From Spirochaetaceae bacterium (lineage in GTDB: Bacteria; Spirochaetota; Spirochaetia; DSM-27196; SLST01), in NCBI GenBank assembly GCA_007118855.1, contig SKQU01000259.1:1-58732 (forward strand): a stretch of DNA of 58,732 nt, in the 5' to 3' direction. Shown here in pieces: positions 49,307 to 58,277 of this stretch (the stretch's first letter is position 1; each line of letters begins with the position of its first letter). Below the pieces are notes generated by a model. The model had not been told where the DNA came from, did no database searches, and was given only the letters and a program-made list of their open reading frames with translations. The position numbers and the translations under genes are program-made.

Positions 49307-50950
49307 TCAGTCAGACCGCTCGCTGTCAAAGCCCTGAGAGCGTTTTCGGCGGAGAATCGCGACGGCAGTCGCCCCGACCAGGCCCGAAACCGCAACGGCT
49401 ACCATGACCCACGCAAACCAGTCGCCCCATTCGAGATAGAGGGTCCACTCTTCAGCCGAGACAGGCACATCGCCTATGAGGTACCCCTCGACGAAGGGCG
49501 GATAGATGGCGGTTATGCGGCCGTTCGGATTGATGATCGTCGTCATCCCGCCGTTCGTGCTGCGGACCACGCTGCGCCGCGTTTCGGTCGCCCGGAACAC
49601 GGCCATCTGCATGTGCTGCATCGACGCCGCGACGCTCTTTGACCACAGATCATTGGTCAGATTCACGATCACCTCAGCGCCGTTGCGGACGAACTCCCGG
49701 GAGATGTACCCAAAGGTATCCTCGAAACAGATGGGTGTGGAGAACCTGACACCGTCGAGCTCGAAGACCGTGTACTCCTGCCCCGTACCCCAGTGATTGG
49801 TGCCATGCTCGATCAGCAGATCGTGCAGCCAGGGAAGCTGGCGACGATAGGGGAAATGCTCGGTAAACGGCACGAGGTGGGTCTTGCGGTACGGATCGCT
49901 GAACTCGCCGTCTTCGTGGACAATGACGGCGTTATAATCGACGCGCTCGAGCTCACCGCGCTCGTTCCGCAACAGACGGGCGCTCGAATTGCCGATGATG
50001 TAGGGAACCTCCTGGGTGTCGAGAAACCGAAGAAGCTGCTCGACGAGCTCGTAGGAGTCGCGACTCGTCCGATGCCGGAAGTGGAAGTCGATCGGGGGCA
50101 CGACCGAGGTCTCCGACCATACGACGACCTCGACGTCCGGGTCTTCAGCCAGCGCCTCGCGGCTCAGCCGGGTCGAGATGTCGAGCGACCGCTGGTAAGC
50201 CGCCTGCCCGCCCACCCACGGATCCGAGTTCTGTTGTATCAGGGCAACACGCCACGTCCGCGCATCCGAGTAGTCCACGCGTGTTGCCAGACCGTACCCG
50301 ATCGCGGCGAGAAAACAGAGGGCCCAGGCCACCGGCGCGACCCGGTTCCGCGACACGAAGTCGCGAAACCCGTCGAAGCCCTCTTTGAGCGCATTTCCGA
50401 TGTAGACGCCCGGAAAGGCTACCAGTAGGCTGACTCCCCATACGCCGGTCAGACTTGCAAGCCCGACCAGCGGCAGGAAGAGATACTGGGTGTACCCGAT
50501 GATGCCGTACGAGTAGCCGAGGAAGCCCTGCGTCCTGAGGTACTCGTAGGCGAGCCAGATGACAATCTGCAGCAGATACCCGTAGCGCGGCATCACGGTG
50601 TCGGCGAGCTTGAGCAGCGGAAAGACGATAAGAAAGTAGGTTGCGTAGATCAGCGGGACGGCGATCAGCGCGAGCGGGTGAAAGCCCGTCAGCCAGTAGT
50701 TGTGAAGCGCATAAGTCGCAAGACCGTAGAGGAAGCCGTAGAAGAAGATCTCCGCCCAGTTGGCCCGGTGCACGAGCACGAATACGGGGACCAGGGCGAT
50801 GTAGGCGAGGGGAAACCAGCCCCAGGTCGAGAGGAAACTGGGGAACGAGAGCGAGAATATCAGCGCTCCGAGCACAACGAGTCCCACGTTGACTGCGAGC
50901 CTGGTCATGAAACGCTCATCGAGAGAGATTGTTCGTTTCGACTGATTCAC
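49307..50950 (-). CDS. lnt: apolipoprotein N-acyltransferase, copy 2
   Basis: A second Lnt of 547 residues with N-terminal membrane helices, a nitrilase domain and a final helix. The triad is intact: VVWSETSVVPP, YRKTHLVPFTEHFPYR and TPICFEDTFGY. Sequence similarity to copy 1 is evident (LVNLTND/NNLWS-like blocks, RATETRRSVVRSTNGG) but the proteins differ throughout, so duplication is old. The GTG start has GGAG 6 nt upstream. It sits in the rpsT-HU operon. Confidence 0.92.
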   Translation of the reverse strand: MNQSKRTISLDERFMTRLAVNVGLVVLGALIFSLSFPSFLSTWGWFPLAYIALVPVFVLVHRANWAEIFFYGFLYGLATYALHNYWLTGFHPLALIAVPLIYATYFLIVFPLLKLADTVMPRYGYLLQIVIWLAYEYLRTQGFLGYSYGIIGYTQYLFLPLVGLASLTGVWGVSLLVAFPGVYIGNALKEGFDGFRDFVSRNRVAPVAWALCFLAAIGYGLATRVDYSDARTWRVALIQQNSDPWVGGQAAYQRSLDISTRLSREALAEDPDVEVVVWSETSVVPPIDFHFRHRTSRDSYELVEQLLRFLDTQEVPYIIGNSSARLLRNERGELERVDYNAVIVHEDGEFSDPYRKTHLVPFTEHFPYRRQLPWLHDLLIEHGTNHWGTGQEYTVFELDGVRFSTPICFEDTFGYISREFVRNGAEVIVNLTNDLWSKSVAASMQHMQMAVFRATETRRSVVRSTNGGMTTIINPNGRITAIYPPFVEGYLIGDVPVSAEEWTLYLEWGDWFAWVMVAVAVSGLVGATAVAILRRKRSQGFDSERSD

Positions 50951-50967
50951 AAACGTCTCCGGACGGA

Positions 50968-51270
50968 CTAGCTGCGCAGGGGCCAGGCCGCCTCCTTGAG
51001 CTCCTTCCCCGGGCGAAACACTACCACGCCATGATCCGGCACGCGCACCGTCTCCCCGGTCTTGGGATTCCGCGCCCGTTCGCGTCCCTTCCGTGTCCGC
51101 ACCTCGAAGGTTCCAAAGCCGCGGAACTCGACCGTCCTGTCAGAGGTCAACGCCGCCTTCACCTCGTCGAAGAAGAAATCGATGATCGCATGGATATCCT
51201 TCTTGCTGACCTTGGTGTCTTCGGAGATGCATTCGACGATCTCGGCCTTGGTGAGCTTGTTTGCGGCCAC
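50968..51270 (-). CDS. HU/IHF-family DNA-binding protein
   Basis: A 100-residue nucleoid protein. It has LTKAEIVECISEDTKVSKKD, VEFRGFGTFEVRTRKGRERA and NPKTGETVRVPDHGVVVFRPGKELKE, the complete HU/IHF fold with the DNA-binding arm. HU versus IHF cannot be told apart by eye. GTG start with GGAGG 5 nt upstream. Second gene after rpsT. Confidence 0.95.
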   Translation of the reverse strand: MAANKLTKAEIVECISEDTKVSKKDIHAIIDFFFDEVKAALTSDRTVEFRGFGTFEVRTRKGRERARNPKTGETVRVPDHGVVVFRPGKELKEAAWPLRS

Positions 51271-51301
51271 AGCATCCTCCTCTGATGGCGGCGCGTAGCC
51301 C

Positions 51302-51565
51302 TCACGACATCGCGTTCAACTTGCGGCTCAGCCGCGACTTGGTGCGGGCTGCGGTATTCCGGTGGTATACGCCCTTGCCGGCTGCGGTGTCGAGCAGGGT
51401 GGTGACCTTCTGGAGCTGAGAGCTCGCCGTCTCCTTGTTCTTCGCCTCGACTGCAACGAGAAACCTGCGAATGCTCGAGCGAACCTGGCTGCGCACCGCA
51501 CGGTTGCGGATTCGCCTTCGCTCACTTTGCCTGTGCCGTTTGGCTGCAGAGCCTTGTTCTGCCAA
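51302..51565 (-). CDS. rpsT: 30S ribosomal protein S20 (TTG start)
   Basis: An 87-residue basic protein: AEQGSAAKRHRQSERRRIRN, then LLDTAAGKGVYHRNTAARTK, then SRLSRKLNA. The TTG at 51565 is chosen because GGAGG precedes it by 9 nt and the protein begins at the usual S20 position; upstream ORF sequence is leader. E. coli rpsT also uses UUG and is autoregulated, so similar control is possible here. It heads the operon rpsT-HU-lnt2-response regulator-bactofilin-pncC. Confidence 0.95.
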   Translation of the reverse strand: MAEQGSAAKRHRQSERRRIRNRAVRSQVRSSIRRFLVAVEAKNKETASSQLQKVTTLLDTAAGKGVYHRNTAARTKSRLSRKLNAMS

Positions 51566-51619
51566 TGGGTTATGCCTCCATCCTGGGAACTGATACCTAG
51601 TAACTAATGACAGCACCGA

Positions 51620-51648
51620 AAGTTATCAGGTTTCCCCCGCACTGTCAA
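51620..51648 (-). promoter_or_regulatory. sigma-70 promoter of the rpsT operon
   Basis: Minus strand TTGACA, 17-bp spacer ending CTGA, TAACTT; leader of about 48 nt before the TTG. Confidence 0.8.
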
Positions 51649-51672
51649 CCCTGACGGCTCTCGTTTTCCCGC

Positions 51673-51702
51673 TTCCCATCGGTCGGACCTACAGGCTACA
51701 GT
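51673..51702 (+). promoter_or_regulatory. sigma-70-like promoter of plsC (leaderless type)
   Basis: TTCCCA, 18-bp spacer, TACAGT. The hexamer ends 6 nt before the ATG. No Shine-Dalgarno is present in AGCCGT. Confidence 0.45.
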
Positions 51703-51708
51703 AGCCGT

Positions 51709-52455
51709 ATGGGCACCGTGATCATGCTCGCAGCCGTTACAGCGCTGCTCCTCTGGTGGGACGTGAGCCTGAAGGCGATGCAGGCGCTCAGCAGGCCCAT
51801 CGCGCGCCGCCACCTCGATCGGGTCGTATGGAAGATGGCACACGCGCTCCTTTCGCTGGCCAGACACTACGGCGGCCTGACGGTGGAGCTTGACCGGCGC
51901 CTGGTCACGGACGTGCCGTCCCCCACCCTCGTCTGCGCGAACCATCAGAGCGTCGCAGACATCGTGGTGCTCTTCGATGCGCTGCGCGCCCACCGATTAC
52001 GATTCGTCGCCAAGAAGGAACTGGCCCGCGGCTTTCCCGCCGTGTCTGAGGTGCTCAGGATCCAGCGGCACGCGCTCATCAACCGAATGGGTGACTATCG
52101 AAGGGGTTCGCAGGAGCTTCGCCGACTCGGGCGCGAAACGCGCGACGGCGTGTCACCGGTCGTTTTTCCGGAAGGCACACGCTCGCGCACCGGGGAGGTG
52201 TACGAGTTCCGCGCCGGAGGAATCCGGACCATCCTGGGCCAGGCAACCGTGCCGATCACCGCGGTCGCCGTCGATGGCGGGTATAGGATCGCCTCGTTCG
52301 CCGACATCACCCGGGGCCTCTCGTCAATACGGTATCGCGCCCATCTCGTCGGCGTCTTCCACCATGACGGCACGAAGCAAAGCGTCCTGACCGCGATCGG
52401 GCAGGCGGAAGCCGCGGTGCGCGCGCAGGTGGAACGCTGGCGGGCACCGACGTGA
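51709..52455 (+). CDS. plsC: 1-acylglycerol-3-phosphate O-acyltransferase (PlsC family)
   Basis: A 248-residue membrane-associated acyltransferase in phospholipid synthesis. The HX4D motif is NHQSVAD, followed by VAKKELARGFPAVSEVL and the acceptor-binding FPEGTRSRTG. The N-terminal hydrophobic helix (residues 4-18) anchors it. GC-rich neighbours on the plus strand are ABC exporters. Start lacks a Shine-Dalgarno but is exactly 6 nt after a -10 hexamer. Confidence 0.92.
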   Translation: MGTVIMLAAVTALLLWWDVSLKAMQALSRPIARRHLDRVVWKMAHALLSLARHYGGLTVELDRRLVTDVPSPTLVCANHQSVADIVVLFDALRAHRLRFVAKKELARGFPAVSEVLRIQRHALINRMGDYRRGSQELRRLGRETRDGVSPVVFPEGTRSRTGEVYEFRAGGIRTILGQATVPITAVAVDGGYRIASFADITRGLSSIRYRAHLVGVFHHDGTKQSVLTAIGQAEAAVRAQVERWRAPT

Positions 52456-52471
52456 TGCGACAGGTCGATGC

Positions 52472-54223
52472 ATGAAGGAGCTACGAACCCTCTTCCCCTA
52501 CATCCGAAGATACGGCTGGTCCTACTTCTTTGGTGTCCTGTGCCTCGCGCTCACGAGCGGGAGTCAGATCCTGATTCCCCAGTTCCTGCGTGTGGCGGTC
52601 GACCTGATCACCTCCGGGCGGTTCGAGCTCGGCCGGATCGCCGCCCTGATGGCCGGGCTGCTCGGCGTATCGGTCGCCATCGCGGCAGGCAGATTCGGGT
52701 GGCGCTCCTTCATAAACGGATCGGCCATGAAGATCGAGCGCGAACTTCGGGCACGGCTCTTCGACAAGTTCACCGAGTTGCAGCCGAGCTTCTTCAGCCG
52801 CAGCCAGATCGGTGATCTCATGGCGCGTTCCACCAACGACATGAACGCGATCCGCATGGCGGCAAGCATGGCGATCGTCGCGCTCTTCGACGGGCTGTTC
52901 ATGACCGTCGCCATTCTGATCATCCTCTTCGCACAGCAGCCCGGGATCGCTGCGGTCGCGATCATCCCGCTTCCCTTGATCACGATGATGACGCTCTTCC
53001 TCGGGAAGGTCGTCCGCACGATGTTCCGACGCGTACAGGAGGGCTTTTCGGATCTCAGCCATCAGACGCAGGAGATCTTCTCGGGCGTGCGCATCGTCAA
53101 GAGTTTCGTGAAGGAAGGCTACTTCCTCAGCCGGTTCCGGGGGGCCAACGAGGAGTACCAGGCGCGTAACATGCGACTCATCCGCGTCTGGGGGCTCTTC
53201 TTCCCGGTCGTCACCTTCCTCGCCGGCTTGATGACGCTCATCCTGCTCCGGTTCGGGGGTGAGGCGGTCATCACGGGAGGCCTGTCTGCAGGCGAGTTCG
53301 TCGCAACGCTGAGTTACCTCGAGATGCTGATCTGGCCGATGCTCGGGGCGGGGTTCACCGTCAACCTGTTCCAACGCGGCGCAGCCTCGCTCGCACGCGT
53401 GAATGCGATACTCAACGAAGAGCCGGAGATCAGATCGCCGGAACGCCCGGTGGCGACGATGCCGTCTTCTGCGATTTCAATACGGGGGCTCTCATACCTC
53501 TACGACGGCGGCGAGGAGCTTGCCCTGCGCGGCGTCTCGTTCGACGTGCCGGAGGGATCGATTCTCGGAATCCTCGGACGAACCGGGGCAGGCAAATCGA
53601 CGCTGCTTCGCCTGTTGCTGCGCATGCAGAATCCCCCGCGGGGAACAGTGTTCATCGGCGGGGTTGACGTACTCGACTACGATCTGAAAACGCTGCGGTC
53701 GGCCTTCGGGGTGGTGCCGCAGGACACCTTCCTCTTCTCGGACACCATCCGGGCGAACATCGGCTTCGCGCTCGATGAGCCGGATGAGCAGTTCGTCCGC
53801 CACGTTGCGGATGTCTCGACCATTTCGCGGGACATCAGGATCCTGCCCAACGGGTGGGACACGCAGGTCGGCGAGCGCGGAGTCACCCTGAGCGGCGGGC
53901 AGAAGCAGCGAGTCGCGATCAGTCGGGCGCTGGCGAAAGACCCGGCGATCCTCGTCTTCGACGATGCCCTGTCGGCGGTCGACACCGAGACGGAGGAGCT
54001 CATCCTCAGGCAGCTTCTGACCGAGCGTAGAGGTCGCACGAGCATCATCGTCAGCCATCGCGTGAGCACCCTCGCGACGGCGGATCGTATCGCCGTACTC
54101 GATCAGGGCAGGCTGATCCAGTATGGCCCGCATGAGCAGCTCGTGCGGGAAGAGGGCTTCTACCGCGAGATCGCGATGCTGCAGCAACTCGCACAATCAC
54201 GGGCACCGCACGAGAAGGACTGA
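52472..54223 (+). CDS. ABC exporter subunit A (MdlB/TmrAB-type half-transporter)
   Basis: A 583-residue type IV half-exporter with six membrane helices (residues 15-305) and an ATPase. Walker A GRTGAGKSTLLRLLLR, signature TLSGGQKQRVAISRALA, Walker B ILVFDDALSAVD, H-loop VSHRVST. The residue after Walker B is Asp where a catalytic Glu is normal, so its own ATP site is degenerate, while its canonical signature completes the partner's site. It overlaps the second half-transporter gene by one base and is expected to heterodimerise with it. Substrate (lipid or drug) is unknown. Confidence 0.93.
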   Translation: MKELRTLFPYIRRYGWSYFFGVLCLALTSGSQILIPQFLRVAVDLITSGRFELGRIAALMAGLLGVSVAIAAGRFGWRSFINGSAMKIERELRARLFDKFTELQPSFFSRSQIGDLMARSTNDMNAIRMAASMAIVALFDGLFMTVAILIILFAQQPGIAAVAIIPLPLITMMTLFLGKVVRTMFRRVQEGFSDLSHQTQEIFSGVRIVKSFVKEGYFLSRFRGANEEYQARNMRLIRVWGLFFPVVTFLAGLMTLILLRFGGEAVITGGLSAGEFVATLSYLEMLIWPMLGAGFTVNLFQRGAASLARVNAILNEEPEIRSPERPVATMPSSAISIRGLSYLYDGGEELALRGVSFDVPEGSILGILGRTGAGKSTLLRLLLRMQNPPRGTVFIGGVDVLDYDLKTLRSAFGVVPQDTFLFSDTIRANIGFALDEPDEQFVRHVADVSTISRDIRILPNGWDTQVGERGVTLSGGQKQRVAISRALAKDPAILVFDDALSAVDTETEELILRQLLTERRGRTSIIVSHRVSTLATADRIAVLDQGRLIQYGPHEQLVREEGFYREIAMLQQLAQSRAPHEKD

Positions 54224-56316
54224 TGGAAGAAGAGAAGATCATATCCGGCTACGATCCTGCCATCATGCGCCGATTGCTCGGGTATACCCGACCGTATCGG
54301 GTCCTCGTCATCGGCGCGCTCGTCTCACTCGCAATAGCCACGTCGGCGGACCTGCTCCTGCCGGTCGTGATCCAGAGGGCGGTGGACAGGCACCTCGTCG
54401 CCCGCTACACGCGCATTCCCCGTGAGTTCGCAGACCTTGACGAGTTGAGGGAGGTCGATGTCGCTGAGGCGGTCGCCCTCAGCGAGGCCGTGTATGTCCA
54501 GGACGACGAGCTCGTGGCCCTGAGCGGCGTCATGCGGCGACGGCTCGTCGAAGAGGGAATTCTCGAAGAGGTGGGCTACTACGTGTTCCGCTACGACGAC
54601 GCGACCATTCGAGCGTTCGACGGGCGGTTCGAAGAGCTCGCGGTTGATCTGGGAACGCACGACGGCGAGCCCTGGGCGTCGATCCGTGCCGAAGCGCTCA
54701 ACCAGCTTCCTGCGGATGTCCGCCGCGTCGTCAGGGATGCCGACATCGAGGGGCTGCGCAGGACCACGCGACTCTTCCTTGTGCTGCTGGTAAGCGTTCT
54801 CGGCTTCACCTTCAGCCAGCTCTACCTCATGGCGCTCGCGGGGCAGGGCGTAATGAAGGATCTCAGGCTCGAGTTGTTCGACCATACATTGCACCAACGT
54901 CTCGGCCACCTGTCGCAGCACCCGATCGGCAGGCTCGTCACGCGGGTGACCAACGATGCCGAGACCGTGAACCGGCTCTTCACCGAGGTAATCATCAACC
55001 TGATCAGCAATGTCGCGAAGATGGTCGGGTCGATCGCCGCGATCATGCTTCTCAACTGGCGCCTGGGCCTGGTGACGCTCGCCACCCTGCCCCCCGTGCT
55101 GCTGCTCACGCTCTTCTTCCGGGGTCGCGCACGGGAGGCCTTCCGGCGGGTCCGCCTGTACGTGTCCCGGATCAACGCCTACCTCAGCGAACACCTGTCC
55201 GGCATGGCGGTCGTCCAGCTCTTCGCTCGCGAAGCACGGGCGCGCCGGGAGTTCAACGGGAAGAACGACGAGCTGATGCGGGCCAATCTCGGAGAGATGT
55301 ACGTGTTCGCGGTCTTTCGGCCGCTCATCGACCTGCTGAGTTCCACCTCGATCGCGGTGATCGTCTACTTCGGAGCGCACTTCCTGCTCAGAGGACTCGT
55401 GTCACTCGGCGTGCTCATCGCATTCATCAATCTCATCCGTCGCTTCTACCGACCCGTCATGGCGATCTCGGAGCAATTCACGATCGTGCAAAGCGCGATG
55501 GCCGGCAGTGAGCGGGTGTTTGCGATGCTCGACGACACCGATCGCATCCCTGATGAGGGCAGCGTCGACCGCCTGATCTCTGGACAGATCGACTTCGAAC
55601 GGGTCTGGTTCGCGTACAAGGAGGGCGAACCGGTGATCCGCGACCTCTCGTTCTCGATCGAGCCCGGCGAGACGATCGCCGTCGTCGGCTACACGGGAGC
55701 CGGCAAGACCACGATCGCGAACCTGCTCACCCGACTCTGGGACATCGACGAGGGCAGCATCCGGCTCGACGGCGTCGACATAAGGCAGTACCCGCTGCAG
55801 CGGCTGCGCACGATTGTCCAGCCGGTTCAGCAGGACGTCTTCCTGTTCAGCGACACCATACGCAACAATATCACGCTCGGGCTCGACCTGAGCGACGAAC
55901 GCGTCAAGCGCATCGCCCGGATGGTCCAGGCCGACGCATTCATCGAACGCCTGCCGCGGAAGTACGACACCCCGCTCACCGAGGGAGCCACGAACATCTC
56001 GACCGGCGAGCGCCAGCTCCTCTCGTTCGCGCGCATACTGGCGCACGATCCGCGGATCATCATCATGGACGAGGCAACGGCCAACATAGACACCGAGACC
56101 GAACAGCTGATTCAGCACGCCGTACAGACGGTCATGGAGAACCGCACGGCTGTGGTCATCGCCCACCGCCTCTCAACGATCAAGAACGCTGACCGGATAC
56201 TGGTTCTCGCCGAAGGCAGGCTCGTCGAGGAAGGCGCCCATGACCAGCTGATCGCGGCCGGCGGCATCTACTACAATCTCTACCGCCTGCAGTATCAGGA
56301 GTCGCCGCAGACGTAG
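54223..56316 (+). CDS. ABC exporter subunit B with large loop insertion
   Basis: A 697-residue partner. TM1 (about 25-45) and TM2 (about 185-205) are separated by an insert of about 130 charged residues that would face the periplasm. The ATPase has Walker A GYTGAGKTTIANLLTRL, a degenerate signature NISTGERQLLSFARIL, Walker B IIIMDEATANID with the catalytic Glu, and H-loop IAHRLST. Together with subunit A this gives one consensus and one degenerate ATP site, the TM287/288 or BmrCD pattern. GGACTGATGG joins the two genes by a one-base overlap. Confidence 0.93.
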   Translation: MEEEKIISGYDPAIMRRLLGYTRPYRVLVIGALVSLAIATSADLLLPVVIQRAVDRHLVARYTRIPREFADLDELREVDVAEAVALSEAVYVQDDELVALSGVMRRRLVEEGILEEVGYYVFRYDDATIRAFDGRFEELAVDLGTHDGEPWASIRAEALNQLPADVRRVVRDADIEGLRRTTRLFLVLLVSVLGFTFSQLYLMALAGQGVMKDLRLELFDHTLHQRLGHLSQHPIGRLVTRVTNDAETVNRLFTEVIINLISNVAKMVGSIAAIMLLNWRLGLVTLATLPPVLLLTLFFRGRAREAFRRVRLYVSRINAYLSEHLSGMAVVQLFAREARARREFNGKNDELMRANLGEMYVFAVFRPLIDLLSSTSIAVIVYFGAHFLLRGLVSLGVLIAFINLIRRFYRPVMAISEQFTIVQSAMAGSERVFAMLDDTDRIPDEGSVDRLISGQIDFERVWFAYKEGEPVIRDLSFSIEPGETIAVVGYTGAGKTTIANLLTRLWDIDEGSIRLDGVDIRQYPLQRLRTIVQPVQQDVFLFSDTIRNNITLGLDLSDERVKRIARMVQADAFIERLPRKYDTPLTEGATNISTGERQLLSFARILAHDPRIIIMDEATANIDTETEQLIQHAVQTVMENRTAVVIAHRLSTIKNADRILVLAEGRLVEEGAHDQLIAAGGIYYNLYRLQYQESPQT

Positions 56317-56347
56317 GCGGGGCGGCCGACGGCGGAGATCCCCCTCC

Positions 56348-57262
56348 TCACCGAACCTCCTGATCGGACGCCGGGTCGGCCTCGGCAAGAGGCGTCTCCC
56401 GTATCACCCACCGCTGAGTCCTGGCATCCTGGCAGACGTCCTCAACCGCCACGGTCAAGCTGCGCCCGTCTCCTTCCAGCCGGATCTGCCCGGTCAGCAC
56501 GTTGACCTCGGTGATCCTGAACGAGACATCGTCATGCCGCACACGGGCTCCCACATTCGGCAGGCCGCGCTTCTCCTCCCGGTAGAAGTCATACTCGTAT
56601 TCGAGGCAGCAGAGCAGCCGACCGCAGGGTCCCGAGATCTTCATCGAATTCAGCGAGAGCCCCTGCACCTTGGCCATCTTGATCGAGACCGCCCGCAGCC
56701 GGTCGCTGATGCCGTTACAGCACAGCACGCGGCCGCACACACCGAGCCCGCCCACCATCCGCGACTCGTCCCTGACTCCAATCTGACGCAGCTCGATTCG
56801 CAGGTGGAACTCGGCGACCAGGTCCCTGACGAGATCGCGGAAATCGACGCGCGACTCGGCGGTGAAGAAGAACACCAGGCGCGACTCGTCGAGCACGTAG
56901 TGCGCGCCGACGAGGACCATCGGCAGCCCGTGGCGATCGATCCGCTCGCGGCAGATCACCATCGCCTCGGACGCCCGCTCCTGATTCGCCCGGTAGCGCT
57001 CGAGATCCTCGGGAGCGGCAACGCGCTGGAGCGCGACCAGTTCGCCGTAGCGACCACGATTCTCCTTGGAAACCGGCCCGACGACTCGCGCAAGGTCCCC
57101 GCCGTAACGGGTGGGTACCACCACATGATCGGCGCATGTCAATGATACGCCCGTGCCTACCCGGCACAGAAGCGTCTCCTGGGTCTGCAGAACCCGAACC
57201 AGGACGACGACATCCTCGCCCCCGACGATCTCGAACTTGTGAATGCATGGTGCCTGCACCAT
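56348..57262 (-). CDS. PSP1-domain protein (RicT/YaaT-like)
   Basis: About 304 residues. The PSP1 domain includes DLVAEFHLRIELRQIGVRDE followed by cysteine motifs GLGVCGRVLCCN and GPCGRLLCCLEYEYDFY, the cysteines that bind an iron-sulfur cluster in the RicA-RicF-RicT complex of Bacillus. The ATG at 57262 is supported by AGGGGGG; the ORF-track extension runs into the YaaR-like gene. In Bacillus RicT promotes RNase Y-dependent mRNA maturation; ricA and ricF are not in the window. Adjacent to a YaaR-like gene as in Bacillus. Confidence 0.88.
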   Translation of the reverse strand: MVQAPCIHKFEIVGGEDVVVLVRVLQTQETLLCRVGTGVSLTCADHVVVPTRYGGDLARVVGPVSKENRGRYGELVALQRVAAPEDLERYRANQERASEAMVICRERIDRHGLPMVLVGAHYVLDESRLVFFFTAESRVDFRDLVRDLVAEFHLRIELRQIGVRDESRMVGGLGVCGRVLCCNGISDRLRAVSIKMAKVQGLSLNSMKISGPCGRLLCCLEYEYDFYREEKRGLPNVGARVRHDDVSFRITEVNVLTGQIRLEGDGRSLTVAVEDVCQDARTQRWVIRETPLAEADPASDQEVR

Positions 57263-57272
57263 GGCCCCCCTC

Positions 57273-57749
57273 TCAATGATGGAGATCAACGAGCATGCCG
57301 TTGATCTCGTCGACTCTCGCGAGCAGATCAAGCTGATCCTTCTGCGATGCGATCATCCCGGCAGCGAGCTGCTCGAGCTTCGCGTCTATCACGCGGACCA
57401 GCGCGTACCGCTTCCTTCGCAGAACGTCTGCTCCGGAGGTCCGCTCCTCCACGTCCATCCCCCGATCCACCACCGCCGTGAGAAAAGCCCGGACCGCTTC
57501 ACGGTACGCGGCGAGCGTCGCGCTGTCTGCATGACGTTTGAGCCGGTCACCGGCCTCGAACACCGCGTCAAGAAGCTCCTCGGTCGCCTCGTCGGGTGCA
57601 CCCTCAGCGACCGTAGACGCCTCGGTCCAGGCCGCGCCCTCGAGCTCGGAGTGAAACCGGTTCGCGGCACTGCGTCCGGACCGCCGGGTCGCCTTCCGGT
57701 CTACCTGCCGGCGATAACTGAAGAAGCCGTCTCCGCTTACCCGTTCCAC
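57273..57749 (-). CDS. YaaR/DUF327-family protein
   Basis: A 158-residue all-helical protein. Basic, probably disordered N-terminus (VSGDGFFSYRRQVDRKATRR) followed by the DUF327 core (EELLDAVFEAGDRLKRHADSATLAAYREAVRAFL and RRKRYALVRVIDAKLEQLA). Function is unknown. The yaaR-yaaT neighbourhood is seen in Firmicutes too, which supports a conserved functional link. It overlaps the bactofilin gene by 13 bp. Confidence 0.82.
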   Translation of the reverse strand: MERVSGDGFFSYRRQVDRKATRRSGRSAANRFHSELEGAAWTEASTVAEGAPDEATEELLDAVFEAGDRLKRHADSATLAAYREAVRAFLTAVVDRGMDVEERTSGADVLRRKRYALVRVIDAKLEQLAAGMIASQKDQLDLLARVDEINGMLVDLHH

Positions 57750-58276
57750 TCGCCGTCGCCTCCCCGTACGGTCGCAAGGTCGGCCGACGACTCGGCAGCC
57801 GCATCGTGCTGTGCCCCACCGTCATGCGCCGAAGCGCCGGAGGAGGCACCGGCCGCCTCGCGCGTCCGCACGCTCTCGAGAAGCAGGTCTTTCTTCCGTG
57901 CGCGTGAGTCCGGTCGGCCGAGTCGCTCAACCGATCCGGTGATCTCGAACAACCCGGTGAGAAGCACGCCGTCTTCGGCAACCAGACGCGGCGAGCGAAT
58001 CGTGCCGATCACGACCGCAGACGAGAGCAGCACCACCTTCTCTGCCGCAAAGACCTCACCCCGAAAGACCCCCCCGATGACCACGGTGCCCGCTTCTATC
58101 GCGCAGTCGGCGCGCCCGGCCCGCCCGATTATCACGCGCCCGGTCGACTTCAACGAACCGGAGAAATCACCGTCGACGCGCAGTAATCCATCCAGCTCGA
58201 TGTGCCCGCGGAAGAACGTTCCCGGTCCGACGATGGAGTTGATCAGATTCTCTTCAGTAACGCGGCGTGAACCCAT
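57737..58276 (-). CDS. bactofilin, copy 2
   Basis: A 179-residue bactofilin. The beta-helix spans about residues 10-120 (NSIVGPGTFFRGHIELDGLLR, then VDGDFSGSLKSTGRVIIGRA, then GTVVIGGVFRGEVFAAEKVVL). The C-terminal 60 residues are an Ala/Gly/Asp-rich tail absent from copy 1. It follows an M23-family gene by 1 bp, the bactofilin-M23 pairing known from cell-shape loci of other bacteria such as Helicobacter. Confidence 0.92.
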   Translation of the reverse strand: MGSRRVTEENLINSIVGPGTFFRGHIELDGLLRVDGDFSGSLKSTGRVIIGRAGRADCAIEAGTVVIGGVFRGEVFAAEKVVLLSSAVVIGTIRSPRLVAEDGVLLTGLFEITGSVERLGRPDSRARKKDLLLESVRTREAAGASSGASAHDGGAQHDAAAESSADLATVRGGDGEWNG

Positions 58277-58277
58277 C

